Part shown: positions 1 through 10,663 of the stretch, piece by piece
Layout: each line of letters begins with the position of its first letter
Numbering within the stretch: position 1 is the stretch's first letter
Assembly (NCBI RefSeq): GCF_902459465.1
Contig: NC_047064.1
Span: 6,474,762 to 6,538,761, forward strand
Source of the DNA: Asterias rubens
Lineage: Eukaryota; Echinodermata; Asteroidea; Forcipulatida; Asteriidae
Direction of reading: 5' to 3'
Length of the DNA: 64,000 nucleotides
Notes under the pieces: generated by a model
Told to the model about the DNA's origin: nothing
The model's input: the letters and a program-made list of their open reading frames with translations, nothing else
Database searches by the model: none
Program-made: the position numbers and the translations under genes

Positions 1-136
1 TTCAAGGGTACGACGGTACTGGCTGGTTTTGGCGGTTGTCCGGACGAAAAGAACTACGCCTGTATCTATGTCACAAGAGGCGAAGATGTGGTTATAAATC
101 ACTGTTTCCCGACTAAGGCGCCAAACTGTATAAATG
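1..136 (+). CDS. 3' part of a module exon of an unrecognised, probably extracellular, cysteine-containing protein
   Basis: Reading from base 1 in frame gives 45 codons without a stop, ending at a strong donor (exon ends G136, then GTAAGT), so the intron is phase 1. The peptide contains GCPDEKNYACIYVTRGED followed by two more cysteines. The same spacing of G-C, Y-A-C, a V-x-R-G turn and trailing cysteines recurs in the exon at 4292-4690 (NGCSGDNYACLIVYRGGE), so both look like the ends of one repeated domain. Matching phases at the 3' ends suggest exon duplication. The exon starts outside the window. I do not recognise the family; the paired cysteines suggest a secreted or ectodomain module, which is inference. 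Confidence 0.6.
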
Positions 137-186
137 GTAAGTTGTCAGCATATGCTGAAATATTTTTATAACTATTTCCAATTGTC

Positions 187-472
187 TTAAAGATATATTG
201 GACATATTTGGTAATTGTAAAACAGTCTTCTCACTTGGTGTATCTCAACATAATCTGCACAAAATAACAAACCTGTGAAAATTTGAACTCAATTTTGGTT
301 GTTGAAGTTGCGAAATAAAAATGTAAAGAAAAAAACAAATAAGTTGTCAGATGCTTGATTTCGGGACCTCAAAATCTAATTCTGAGGTCTCGAAATTAAT
401 TCAAATATTTATAGAAAATTACTTCTTTCTCGAAAACTACGTTACTTCCGAGGAGCCGTTTCTCTCAAGATT
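187..472 (-). mobile_element. Truncated TTAA-1 family MITE
   Basis: Lies in the first visible intron. It begins at a TTAA and carries the family landmarks in order: the TTGGTAATT end, CTTCTCACTTGGTGTATCTC, the A-C-C-T-G-T-G-A-A-A segment, the internal inverted repeat GACCTCA...TGAGGTCTCGAAAT, and the ACTTCTTTCTCGAAAACTAC block. The far terminus is missing. Full copies lie at 8850-9236, 9399-9800 and 50025-50428. Confidence 0.75.
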
Positions 473-761
473 AGCAAAATCGTCATTCTTTTTCGTGACA
501 CACAATCATCGTTAATTTAGCAAAGCTGGTTCGACTGCTGGATTTTGCTGATTTAATTGTTTTCAATTTCGTAAGGAGGCAATAAATTTCGCTAAATGAG
601 AATTCTTTCAAATAAGTACGACTTATTGGACATTTACAATTTTACTCTCGAGGGGTGCTTTACATGTGTTGTAGGGCTCAACAGTTGTGCGACATCATCA
701 GGACATACTATAATATATGTCAAGTCCTTGTTGAAAACTCATTTGTTTATTTACAAAAGTC

Positions 762-766
<5 letters not shown>

Positions 767-819
<53 letters not shown>
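767..819. repeat. (ATT)n microsatellite
   Basis: About 17 uninterrupted trinucleotide units. It creates runs of isoleucine or tyrosine codons in open frames, which are not coding evidence. Confidence 0.97.
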
Positions 820-835
820 CATTTACTGCGCACTC

Positions 836-983
836 TGTGGGTGCGTTCGTTTAGCTTCCCTGGGTCGACCCCGTCGTGTGGTCGTTTTTTCTTTCCAGGA
901 CGAACGTGTGCAGATAATTACCCACGTTCCTCCTGGAAAAAAACCCGCCACACACCAGGGCAGCTAAACGAACGCACCCATTA
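836..983. mobile_element. Short inverted-repeat element (MITE)
   Basis: The ends are inverted copies: GGGTGCGTTCGTTTAGCT on the left and AGCTAAACGAACGCACCC on the right, each followed inward by CCCTGG/CCAGGG. The body is about 145 bp and has no coding capacity, as expected for a non-autonomous DNA transposon. Confidence 0.8.
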
Positions 984-1153
984 ATTGTGTACAAAAACCA
1001 ATGCCCCTGAAAATTACGTAATGCAATGTGTAAATTCAATAGCAAATGAAGGCGTTCGTAGCCGCCCAGTAGACCCTTCCCATGAAATATGTAAATTGCA
1101 CATAGCGCGTGCACACTAACGTTTTGGTTGGAAAAATGAGGGAACATCGCGCT

Positions 1154-1860
1154 TAGTCTGGTTCCCAGACCCAAAAATCTCCGACTAGGCTCTGTCGAAT
1201 TTAGGGTCCGGTATCACCCAAAATCACGTGACCAAAAAGGAGGAATTCCTCCTCTTTCGAAGTTATCCGAAATGTTCCGAACGTGTTGTCGTCAACATTC
1301 GGACAGTATCGTTGATGTTCGGTACGGACTCGTATGTCAGTCCTGTCGGCCGTAGATCCAGGAGTTTTTATGCCAGTTATTGACAATGCAGGCGTTGTGC
1401 CTAAATACAGCGTTTGCAAAGCGATGCGACAAGTTCAAAATATACAAACCAGGGAAGTCGCTCCGGGATCTGTTAAGTTTTTGTCCTTTTTCTTCAAAAA
1501 TATTTTTTCAAAGATGTTTTGACTTGAGTGTTCATTAGACATTGATTGAGGATTAAATTTCATGATTTTTAAAAGTGTTAAAAATGGGGCAAAATCTGGT
1601 GACTAGCTGTCGAAATTATACGTGTTGAACCAGATTCTCATTAATTGACGATCAAAATAATCTCGTAACCCTCCGGCCTGGCGGCCGTAGGGAGGAGGGC
1701 TACGTTATCGCAACTAGTAGTACGTGCAGACATGGTTTCCCTGGAGATGACCCCCGACCCTGACAAGTTGCGTCATGCTCTATATTTAACCGTGGGTGAT
1801 ACCTGACCTAAGATTTTTAACAAGAGACGTCAAGGAATCTTTGGTCAGGGAACCAGACTA
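1154..1860. mobile_element. Non-autonomous DNA transposon with long inverted ends and 9-10 bp target duplication (Mutator-like)
   Basis: The left end starts TAGTCTGGTTCCC and the right end finishes GGGAACCAGACTA. Imperfect complementarity continues about 75 bp inward to GGTATCACCCA / TGGGTGATACC. The flanks repeat CATCGCGCT at 1145-1153 and again at 1861-1869, extendable by one base depending on where the end is drawn. A 9-10 bp duplication with long inverted ends is characteristic of Mutator-like elements; the superfamily assignment is inference. The interior (about 700 bp) shows no transposase. Inside, 1664-1702 holds a GC-rich imperfect palindrome. Confidence 0.75.
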
Positions 1861-1869
1861 CATCGCGCT

Positions 1870-3585
1870 GTTTTGTACCATAGATATATATAGAATTAAA
1901 TAACTAGATCGGCCGCTCGTACATACGCGGGTTCTGGCATGTGCGCAGCCATGTACCAAGCGGTCACGTGCTGGTACCTGGTACCAAAACATTGAAGGCG
2001 CACTAGACGGGACGAACGCGGTTTTGCGTTTAAAGTGGTGTTATAGTATAGCAAAACATCATTTTGGTTTAATTTCGAGACTTTCCTCCAGCCGAATTAT
2101 TCATGTAATTTAATGTAACTATGCCTTTTAAGGCTAAAGGATGGTTGCAAATTGCTCTGCAGCCATAAGTCTCAGCAGAGAAAAGAGAAAAGAGAAAGGG
2201 ACCCAGGCTAGACTGAGTCCCTTGTAAGCTGACAAGGTAGGTAAGTAGGCCTACTTTTTTCCTTTTTAATTTTAGCAATAATTACCATTGATGTGAATGA
2301 GCTTCATTTCGGCTGTTTATCAGGTTTACTCTTTTCTTTCCTCCATCGTATGCTGTATTAATGATAATATTCATTGGGACTTTGGGTCTAATAATACTCC
2401 TATAGGCTATATAGTGTTTATTGCATGCACGGTATTGAACAGGTTTATTAGGTAGTGGTGGTGATTAAAGTCGTTGTTTAATTCCAACTCCTCTCAAGTG
2501 ATACCGACATTGTTTTATCTTATGCTTGTAAAGGGAAACTCCATTTATTTTTTAAACAATATTGTTATAAATATCATTCCAGATCGCGCTTTTGAGTGTG
2601 TTGCCCCATAACTTTGGAATTCTCCCCAACATGTTATCAGGATCGCCAATTAGATACGGGCTTACCTTCAAAACGTTGCTCAAGACACATTTCGGCAGGC
2701 TTTATGTTAGTTTTAATGACATTTTGGCCGGCTGATGTATAATTTATGTTGATAGCTTTTAACTTCTGTTCTTGTATTAGTTTTCAGTGCATGTTACATT
2801 TTTAAATATTCTTAGATAATATTGTTAACATCTGTACTTTTTTACTATTGTGATTCGCATCTTTACATTTTTTTTAATGAAACTTGCGCATAAAAATAAA
2901 TGACTAAATTGTAAGATAAGTGAAACGAGTTATTTAAAAAGTTCTTTAAAAACCGAAACAACCGTTACGGAAATTGTAGTGCACCTCGAGCTCTTTATAG
3001 GTTTTACATTATAACTGTAACGGTGTTGTCAGGTTACCAGACTCTCTTCAATGGATTCAAAACTTTGCTTTAGTTAATACTTTAACACTCGTTCACATGA
3101 ACCCATTTCTAGAGCAACGTTTAGTGCAGGCATAATTACTCTCCAAACTGATTATATAATACGCATTTGCTTTGTTTTCTTAACTGTATGCTTCAAATTA
3201 TGCGCGGTCTGTGTGCACACTGAAGTGACATTATGCTACTATACCGGTAAAAAATAAATGATTAGCCTCTGTTATACTTATACGTTTGTGCTTATGTTGA
3301 GTTTATGAAGTTTGCTTGTTGTCATTTATCATAACTATATGGGTCACTCTATAAAATTGTGCGACAAACCTGTCAAACAACATATAGCCCACCGTGTGTT
3401 TAAGGAATGTTTTCAATGTTCATTTTCAGAGCGTTAAAACCAGCACGTGACTTTTTAACGCGTCCATGAAGAACCAGGAATGTTTGTGTACGGCTAATGG
3501 CGCGTATGTACGTTTTGTACACAGCTATAGGGTGCGTGACGCAGACGCGATTGCGCGTCTGCTTAGTGCACAACTCTATGGCGTT
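1870..3585. other. Intron sequence without recognised features
   Basis: AT-rich sequence inside the first visible intron of the module gene. No splice-bounded open frame with recognisable protein character was seen on either strand, and no clear inverted-repeat element. Confidence 0.5.
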
Positions 3586-3588
3586 TGC

Positions 3589-3655
3589 CAACCAACAGGG
3601 TCTGTACGCATGCGTGAATGTGATTAGCATATTTCATGGGAAGGGTCCATTACTT
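3589..3655. repeat. Dispersed repeat fragment shared with 1060-1130
   Basis: The core CATATTTCATGGGAAGGGTC occurs here and in reverse complement around 1075-1110, with partial similarity extending on both sides. Only two copies are visible, so the family type is unknown. Confidence 0.5.
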
Positions 3656-3804
3656 CGAGGGAACGAACTTTGTTTCCCCGAAATAATATAAATATTTTTA
3701 TCTGTATTCCTCAAAATAACTTTTCGCCCCTCGGAATATTATTGCGTTCCAAATAAGGTTTTATTTCGGTCCAGTAAAGTAGCATTTCGAGGGAACGAAA
3801 TAAT

Positions 3805-3895
3805 GTAGGTTTTTTGGTTAATTTCGGGAAAATCAGCAGCCAATTTCAAACGACCAAGATATTCTATTTTGCGCGAAATCGAATGCTTCACTATT
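3805..3895 (+). repeat. Fragment of the TTTTCTCGGTC inverted-repeat family
   Basis: Resembles one end of the roughly 410-bp elements at 10252-10663 and 13027-13438: the GGTTTT start, a GCAGCCAATTT segment, then TATTCTATTTTGCGCGAAAT. The rest of the element is missing. Confidence 0.6.
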
Positions 3896-3931
3896 GGTAA
3901 TTAAGGGAATCAATGTGTGGTGAAGAGGTAT

Positions 3932-4043
3932 TCAACTAGTGGTTTAAACCCAACGAGGCCTGGTTCTTGATAATTTTACCGAGACGAAGTCGAAGTAAAT
4001 TATCAAGAACCAGGCCTCGGTGGGTTTAAACCACTAGTTGAAA
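3932..4043. repeat. Perfect-arm long palindrome
   Basis: The left arm AACTAGTGGTTTAAACCCA...GAGGCCTGGTTCTTGATAAT is mirrored by ATTATCAAGAACCAGGCCTC...TGGGTTTAAACCACTAGTT, around a central ACGAAGTCG-type loop of about 20 bp. Arms are about 45 bp with very few mismatches. It is probably a foldback element, and it would form a strong hairpin in RNA. Confidence 0.9.
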
Positions 4044-4119
4044 AGCGATTTAACACACTTTGATTCTCATTCATAAATACCCTTTCGGTCAAAAAACCAT
4101 CAACACTTTCGGGTCAAAA

Positions 4120-4120
<1 letters not shown>

Positions 4121-4150
<30 letters not shown>

Positions 4151-4231
4151 TTGTTTAATGATTTCATCCACGAAATTGACAACGACAACGACAGCGACAA
4201 CGACACTGACAACGACAACGACAGCGACAAC
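4121..4231. repeat. Poly(T) run and (GACAAC)n microsatellite
   Basis: A run of about 24 T is followed, after about 30 bp, by roughly eight 6-bp units of GACAAC with GACAGC and GACACT variants. It sits just upstream of the exon at 4292. Confidence 0.9.
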
Positions 4232-4291
4232 TCGTTGTGCAAATGATTTCGTTCAGTGTAATTTCAGTGTATTTGTCTGGGTTTTTTTAAG

Positions 4292-4690
4292 GAGGAGGAG
4301 GAGAAGAAGAACAGAACCCGCAAAGCACGGGAAAAGCGTCATGGGGTTTCGTTGCAACTCCAACATTGGTCAGCGGCAGTCAAAGCAACATTAATGTGCA
4401 GTTCCGTTTCGAAGCTGCGTATACACCAGGTGCTTATTCGGGCCAGTGGAAAATGTCCGTCTACGGAAGCGCCACTGACAGCCCTGGCAGGGAAGATTTG
4501 GTCGCGAGGTACAACGTACTTAGCTTCGCCGACAGGGCTCAGGGTGACGAGGTGGTCTTCACACCGAGTTTTATTTTGAGGAGAATGAACGGCTGTTCCG
4601 GCGACAACTACGCTTGTTTAATAGTATACAGAGGTGGAGAGAAGCTGGCCGACGGGTGCCTGAAATTTACGCCACCTTGTTCAGGCCCAG
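4292..4690 (+). CDS. Symmetric phase 1-1 exon encoding one copy of the unrecognised module
   Basis: The acceptor is GGGTTTTTTTAAG (AG at 4290-4291) and the donor is G4690/GTAACA. With these sites the 399-bp exon is open throughout, 133 codons, phase 1 on both sides, so its insertion or skipping keeps the frame. The peptide opens with a Gly/Glu-rich linker encoded by a GGA/GAA repeat. A region of about 105 residues follows with alternating hydrophobic pattern and no membrane segment (QSNINVQFRFEAAYTPG, GQWKMSVYGS). It closes with NGCSGDNYACLIVYRGG and two further cysteines, paralogous to the end of the exon at 1-136. I do not recognise the domain; a secreted beta-sandwich is a guess. Start within the GGA repeat is the least certain edge. 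Confidence 0.6.
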
Positions 4691-5205
4691 GTAACAATCA
4701 TTCAAACTAGAGATAAAGTTGCAAGAGACGCCATCTTTAAGGGCAAATTGCATTTTGGTTTGCAGGCTCATCAAACACACAGTTGGTTAACGCAGCCACG
4801 TTGCTTACTACCAAATCAGACAACGACTTTTGTGAAATTACAATAATAATACAAGGTATTTATAAAGCGTTTTAACCAACAGGGGAAAGTACCAGGACAG
4901 CGCTGTACACACAATTAAAAATTGTGATGTACGCGTGCTGCACGCCGCTCTCGCGCAAAACGCAAAGCTGCGTGTTCAAAATTGCCCGTAAAGATGGCCG
5001 ATTTAGGAAGTATCTTTTAATTTCCCCACTCTCCAACACAATAGTATTAACATAATAACGTTCGCACTGATGATAAACTAGAGTGTTGAAAAAGATACCT
5101 TGGGTATTTATTAATTACTGTCACATATACGTGGCTTTACCTTTGCGTCTCTTTTTTTTACATCCAGTGTAAAAAGATTTCAGCGAGCACCTTTCAATGG
5201 TTACA

Positions 5206-6343
5206 CACCTATATTCTGACATCCCTATGTTCCCACACCCCTATGTTCCGACATCCCTATGTTCCGACATCCCTATGTTCCGACAACTCAGCCTATATTC
5301 CGACACTCCTATGTTCCGACAACTCAGCCTATATTCCGACATCCCTATATTCCGACACACCTATATTCCGACAGCCCTATGTTCCGACAACTCAGCCTAT
5401 ATTCCGACACCCCTATGTTCCGACACCCCTATGTTCCGACATCCCTATGTTCAGACAACTCAGCCTATATTCCGACACCCCTATGTTCCGACAACTCAGC
5501 CTATATTCCGACATCCCTATATTCCGACACACCTATATTCCGACACCCCTATGTTCCGGCACCCCTATGTTCCGACACCCCTATATTCCAAAATCTCTAT
5601 ATTCCGACACCCCTATATTCCGACAGCCCTATGTTCCGACAACTCAGCCTATACTCCGACACCCCTATGTTCCGACACCCCTATGTTCCGACATCCCTAT
5701 GTTCAGACAACTCAGCCTATATTCCGACACCCCTATGTTCCGACAACTCAGCCTATATTATGACATCCCTATATTCCGACATCCCTATATTCCGACACCC
5801 CTATATTCCGACAGCCCTATGTTCCGACAACTCAGCCTATATTACGACACCCCTATGTTCCGACACCCCTATGTTCCGACAACTCAGCCTATATTCCGAC
5901 ATCCCTATATTCCAACACCCCTATGTTCCGACACCCCTATGTTCCGACAACTCAGCCTATATTCCGACATCCCTATATTCCAACACCCCTATGTTCCGAC
6001 ACCCCTATGTTCCGACAACTCAGCCTATATTCAGACATCCCTATGTTCCGACAACTCAGCCTATATTACGACACCCCTATGTTCCGACACCCCTATGTTC
6101 CGACAACTCAGCCTATATTCCGACATCCCTATATTCCAACACTCCTATGTTCCGACACCCCTATGTTCCGACAACTAAGCCTATATTCCGACATCCCTAT
6201 ATTCCGACACCCCTATATTCCGACACCCCTATGTTCCGACACCCCTATGTTCCTGACAACTGAACCTATATTCCGACACCCCTATGTTCCGACACCCCTA
6301 TATTCCGACACCCCTATGTTCAGACACCCCTATGTTCAGACAA
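5206..6343 (+). repeat. 16/20-bp minisatellite array
   Basis: Roughly 1.1 kb of alternating units: a 16-bp unit CCCCTATGTTCCGACA (variant CCCCTATATTCCGACA) and a 20-bp unit AACTCAGCCTATATTCCGAC. Unit lengths are 1 and 2 modulo 3, so the same peptide-like string cycles through all three + frames and each frame stays open for hundreds of codons. This is a repeat artefact, not a gene. It lies in the presumed last intron of the module gene. Confidence 0.97.
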
Positions 6344-6344
6344 A

Positions 6345-6862
6345 TTATATTCGCACATTATTACTCTGTTGACCAATAACAAAAACACCAGTTGTATTAC
6401 ATGTTTCCCGGCGTATTTCGGCCGGGAATAAGTTTGAACATTCATAAGTTGAATTTTGTCCCATTTTTTTCAGAAGGGATTGAATCAAATTAAGATAATT
6501 GAATCACACATGAATTTGGTGATTTTGTTTTGTGGTTATAAACATGAGTTATGGCTCCCCGAGTAAGCTCACAAGAAAATGCTCGGTACTTTACAATTTA
6601 CTTTGTTAGATGCGTGTCCGTGACTTTCAATTTATAAAAATTACAACTGTAATTTCTTGCATTTGCCCCCCCCCCAAAAAAAAATAGTAAAAATAAAAGT
6701 AAGAATGATATGTCAACAATTAATAATAACAAATAATCAAGTCCTACCCCCCCCCCCATTTACTCAGCCCTTCTTACTAAACCAAAGTTGCAGAATAACA
6801 CTTTTCATATAAATTATACTCGCACCGTTTTTCTTGAAAAATTGCTAACACAAAATGTTGGT
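6345..6862. other. Spacer between opposed minisatellite arrays
   Basis: About 520 bp with short C and A runs. The bases next to each array share an AAATTATA(T/C)TCGCAC stretch (near 6344 and 6811) in the same orientation. No gene was seen. Confidence 0.5.
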
Positions 6863-7072
6863 GCAGGTTGTCGGAACATAGGGGTGTCGGAACATAGGGG
6901 TGTTTTGGTTGTCGGAATAAATGGGTGTCGGAACATAGGGGTGTCGGAATATAGGGGTGTCGGAACATAGGGGTGTCGGATTATAGATTGAGTTGTCGGA
7001 ACATAGGGGTGTCGGAACATAAGGGTGTCGGAACATAGGGGTGTCGGAACATAGGGATGTCGGAATATAGAG
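6863..7072 (-). repeat. Inverted copy of the 16/20-bp minisatellite
   Basis: About 12 units of TGTCGGAACATAGGGG, the reverse complement of the unit at 5206-6343, including GTCGGAATAT variants. With the upstream array it forms an inverted pair separated by about 520 bp. Confidence 0.95.
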
Positions 7073-7248
7073 CAGTCACCCCTTTGAATAATGTGTCCAT
7101 CCCAAATAAAAGTCCAATCACAAAGAAACTTCAAATGAAGGTCATGACATGTTAGCGGCATCTTTGAGGAAAAACCCTCCATGACAAACTTTGTATTCCT
7201 AGACTCGCATTTAACTCTTAATGTTTTTGTTTCTGTTGTTGTTTACAG

Positions 7249-7535
7249 TTCTTTACGGAAGACCAACACATACAAAGTAGGAGTACGACCAACGACCGAG
7301 AACGAAGGTTAAATTTTAAGAAAGCGCCGGAAGCCTCTATATAATATACACTTTATGTATTTTTGGTGTTTTGGGGATATTAAGACTTTCAGATTATTGG
7401 TAAAAAAAAAAGGAGCTTGATTAAAATCCATAATATTGGAAACCACAATTTTACACATTAGAATGGAAGAACAGGAACGTCTCTCTTGTCAAAACATCCG
7501 ACGGGTGGCTGAATAAAGCTGTATCATCTTGAACC
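7249..7535 (+). CDS. Probable last exon of the module gene: 10 codons, stop and 3'UTR
   Basis: A strong acceptor (TTTTTGTTTCTGTTGTTGTTTACAG, AG at 7247-7248) opens an exon whose first two bases complete a phase-1 codon, matching the phase of the exon ending at 4690. The frame then reads VLYGRPTHTK and stops at TAG 7278-7280. A canonical AATAAA lies at 7512-7517, so a 3'UTR of about 250 bp is likely. The link to the upstream exon is inferred from phase and position only; another exon could intervene. Confidence 0.45.
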
Positions 7536-7677
7536 ATTTATAAAGATATCACGAAGCAATTGGAACAGGGTATCGTAGCAGTTCAACATAAAGGAAGTAG
7601 TTTGCAGCAACACGTATTCAAACTGGTTAAAAAGACTTAAAGGTTTAACTATGGGACAATATAGTTTCCTCTTGTTA

Positions 7678-7822
7678 ATGGGAGACTTTTGGAACGCTTG
7701 GTGGCAGTAGACTTACCAGGTAAAAATCCATTGTTCTCGGTCATGTGCGCACGCACAGAACTACGTAAACAATGGAAATTTACCTGGTAAGTCTGCTGCC
7801 ACCTAGCGTCACCAAGTCTAAC
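7678..7822. mobile_element. Inverted-repeat MITE with GGTGGCAG ends
   Basis: The left segment ACGCTTGGTGGCAGTAGAC-TTACC-GGTAAA-TCCATTGTT is mirrored by AACAATGGAAATTTACC-GGTAAGTC-TGCTGCCACCTAGCGT. A second copy lies at 8104-8255. The core between the arms is short and GC-richer. Confidence 0.85.
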
Positions 7823-8103
7823 ATTAGTTAGTTAATAGTATACACGCTCTAAGTAAAAAAAAAAGATCAGGGTGGTTCCGTTTCAGGAAAGTTTGCAGCT
7901 ACCCGATGTTAAACCATGCAGATGTCTTCGAAGCCAGCGGCTGGCATATTAGAAACTCGATTATCTTTGGTAATTAATCCCAAAATTAGTGAAAATAAAA
8001 AAAGTTACTTAGCAAAAAGCACCGGAGACTGGTTGTTCACACTTTAAATAATTGTTTAACTTGAAACAATACTCTTTTACGTAATGTAGTTTTACACCAA
8101 CCA

Positions 8104-8255
8104 ATGGGTGACTTTCCAACGCTAGGTGGCAGCAGACATACAGGGTAAACTTCCATTGTTTTAATACGTAGTTCTGAACATGCTTATAATTCGGAGAGCA
8201 ATGGATTTACTCAGTAAGTCTGCTGCCACCTAACGTCCAAGAAAGTCTCCCATTG
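8104..8255. mobile_element. Second copy of the GGTGGCAG-end MITE
   Basis: Same termini as the element at 7678-7822: ACGCTAGGTGGCAGCAGAC at the left and GTCTGCTGCCACCTAACGT at the right, with GGGTGACTTTC / GAAAGTCTCCC beyond. The arms are more diverged than in the first copy. Confidence 0.85.
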
Positions 8256-8849
8256 GAATGAAAAAACTTCAGGCGTGAGAACTTCATTCTCAGGAAGCAC
8301 ACAATTCTACACAACAATGGTGTTTTTAGTTGTTTCGATGACCAATATTGAGCCCGCATTTTCACAGGTTTGTTACTGTATTAGGCGACACACCATATGG
8401 AATAACTGGTCTTTAACAATTACTAAAAGTATTAATTGTTACGCCTTTCTGTTGAAAATGTGCGAACTTTATTAGAAATGCGAAAACTCACTAAACATTT
8501 TTTAATTTAATTTAATTTTAAGTCCACTAGGGTAATTATCTACAAGTACTTTTTGTGTTATTTCACTTTCAAGTTAACTGTCCATTTCTCAAGGTTTGGT
8601 TAACTCGCTGCTCTAATATTGGTGGTTTGGGTTGAAATTAATATCTCGTTTTGTGAGCAAGCAACGTTTGAATTACCTCGGCTGGCAAAATTTCGTTATT
8701 AATATCATATTCTGCATAACCCAGTCTCCATGGACTCAATATATTTGTGTTTTATATTTGAACAATCTTTTGTTATTTAATTATGCTTTATTATATTACA
8801 ACTTGAATTACTTGGGAAATCACATGACTTTCGGCTACCCTTTATTAAA

Positions 8850-9236
8850 AGGCAGTGGACACTGTTGGCAATTACTCAAAATAATTACTAGCATAAAGCC
8901 TTTCATGGTGACGAAGAATGGGTAGAGGTTGATGGTATAAAATATTGTGAGAAACGGCTCCCTCTGAAGTGCCATAGTTTGCGAGAAAGAAGTAATTTTC
9001 CACAAATTTGATTTCGAGACCTCAGATTTAGAACTTGAGGTCTCGAAATCAACCATCTCAACGCACACAACTTCGTGTGACAAGGGTGTTTTTTCTTTCA
9101 TTATTATCTCGCAAGTTCGATAACCGATTGAGCTCAATTTTTCACCAGGTTTGTTATTTTATGCATATGTTGAGATATACCAACTGTGAAGGCTAGTCTT
9201 AGACAATTACCATAAGTGTCCACTGCCTCTAAAACA
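8850..9236 (+). mobile_element. Full-length TTAA-1 MITE
   Basis: Starts AGGCAGTGGACACTGTTGG and ends with a mirrored GTGTCCACTGCCT. The terminal inverted repeats are about 23 bp. An internal inverted repeat (GAGACCTCAGATTTAGAA/CTTGAGGTCTCGAAATC) lies mid-element. About 385 bp, no coding capacity. Confidence 0.92.
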
Positions 9237-9398
9237 CTAGAAATATAAAGTGAAGTGAGGTCAAAACTTGGTAATTTTTCGTTGTCGTGCGCTAAAGGCC
9301 CTCGTCTTCGGCACGGGCCTTTATCACACGGCAATTCGACCCTGCCGGCTTAAAACGGCCGTGTAAGAACTCGTCGCTACCCTTACTTAAAAATTTAA

Positions 9399-9800
9399 AG
9401 GCAGTGGATACTATTGGTAATTACTTAAATTAATTATTATCAAAAAAACCTTTCTTGATTACGAGTAATGGGGAGAGGTTGATAGTATAAAACATTGTGG
9501 GAAACAGCTCCCTCTGTGAGTGACGTAGTTTTCGAGAAAGAAGTAATTTTCCACGAATTTGATTTCGAGACCTCAGATTTAGAATTAATTTGAGGTCTCG
9601 AAATCAAGCATCTGAAAGCACACAACTTCGTGTGACTATGGCGCGACAATGGTGTTTTTTCTTTCATTAATATCTCCCAACTTCGACGACCGATTGAGCT
9701 CAAATTTTCACAGGTTTGTTATTTTATGCATATGTTGAGAAACACCAACTGTGAGGACTAGTCTTTGACAGCTACCAATAGTGTCCAGTGTCTTTAAAGA
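9399..9800 (+). mobile_element. Full-length TTAA-1 MITE
   Basis: Same orientation and architecture as the copy about 160 bp upstream: an AGGCAGTGGATACTATTGG start, a TTTGATTTCGAGACCTCA internal palindrome, and an AATAGTGTCCAGTGTCT end followed by TTAA. Confidence 0.92.
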
Positions 9801-10251
9801 GCCAATAAAGGATGATCTCAACATGTCAACTATTACCTTTTTATGGCCAAATAGACATCGCAGATACAGGTTACTAACCATTTTACTCTCAAAATTTGCA
9901 TTTAGTTATAAATAACTCGAGTCAAAAATGCACCGGGCCGCGCGGCTTTTTTAGCCGAGATTCAAAAACGGCTTATCTATTATATTGACCCTGGACGCCA
10001 GTGACGAGTTTCCCCTATTGGTTTTGAACAGAGTTCTCCAGCTTTGGCATTTCCACACCAAAATAGCCGCCACTGACGTCACGATTCCTTTGTCGCGCGG
10101 GTTTGTTTGACCCCACGTTTTTCAGAAATTTGGCTTGGAGCGTTCTGGAGAAAACACATTTTTACCATGTTTTAACGTGAGGTAAGAGACTCGCTATATA
10201 TTTGTTATGTTTCTTGGATGGACCCCAGCTATTAGAAAACTGTGTAACATC
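9801..10251. other. Intergenic, no recognised feature
   Basis: Contains a GC-richer stretch near 9940-10120 (CCGGGCCGCGCGGC) that looks like part of a dispersed repeat, but neither termini nor a second copy could be identified. Confidence 0.4.
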
Positions 10252-10663
10252 TAGGTTTTCTCGGTCAATTTCAGAAAAAGAGCAGCCAATTTAACCATCA
10301 AGCTATTCTATTTCGCGCGAAATCGACAGCTACTCAAAAGGGTCATTCGATTTCGTTTTATGATTAGTCAAATGTAATGTTGCGTCATTCGATATAACAA
10401 AATAATCATTCAATTTAACAATTCATCAAAGCAGCATTCAAATTCGCAGTCGCTTCTTGAGGCGTGTGTGTCTCGAAAAAGAATGACGATACACTAAATT
10501 GAACATAGGGCTAAAGGAATTTGACTCGACTCAAAACGAAATTGAATGGCCGAATTCTGAATTTGAAACGCAGTAACAACTAGAGAGGCAAAACAGCTTT
10601 AATTCGAACGCATGAAAATGAAATTGACTGCTCATGTGCCGAATTTGACCGAGAAAACCAATA
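10252..10663 (+). mobile_element. MITE with GGTTTTCTCGGTC ends, copy A
   Basis: Begins GGTTTTCTCGGTCAATTTC and ends with the mirror GAATTTGACCGAGAAAACC, about 410 bp. Terminal repeats extend about 35 bp imperfectly. It is rich in ATTCGA/TCGAAT words. It matches the reverse complement of 13027-13438 over its whole length, and the pair brackets the first receptor gene. Confidence 0.9.

Noticed and set aside
596-967. 123-codon frame at 596-967 and 109-codon frame at 655-984
   Set aside because: Both run through the (ATT)n microsatellite and an inverted-repeat element; no splice or homology support.
4766-4855. Possible 90-bp phase-1 exon after TTTGCAG with donor CAAG/GTATTT
   Set aside because: Its 3' part (AATAATAATACAAGGTATTTATAAAGCG) looks like a SINE tail also seen near 29830 and 49900, and the peptide has no module character.
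5197-6372. Open frames of 149-334 codons with a repeating FRHPYVPTPLCSD-like peptide
   Set aside because: They arise from stop-free 16/20-bp minisatellite units; the same peptide appears in all three frames, with no splice sites or homology.
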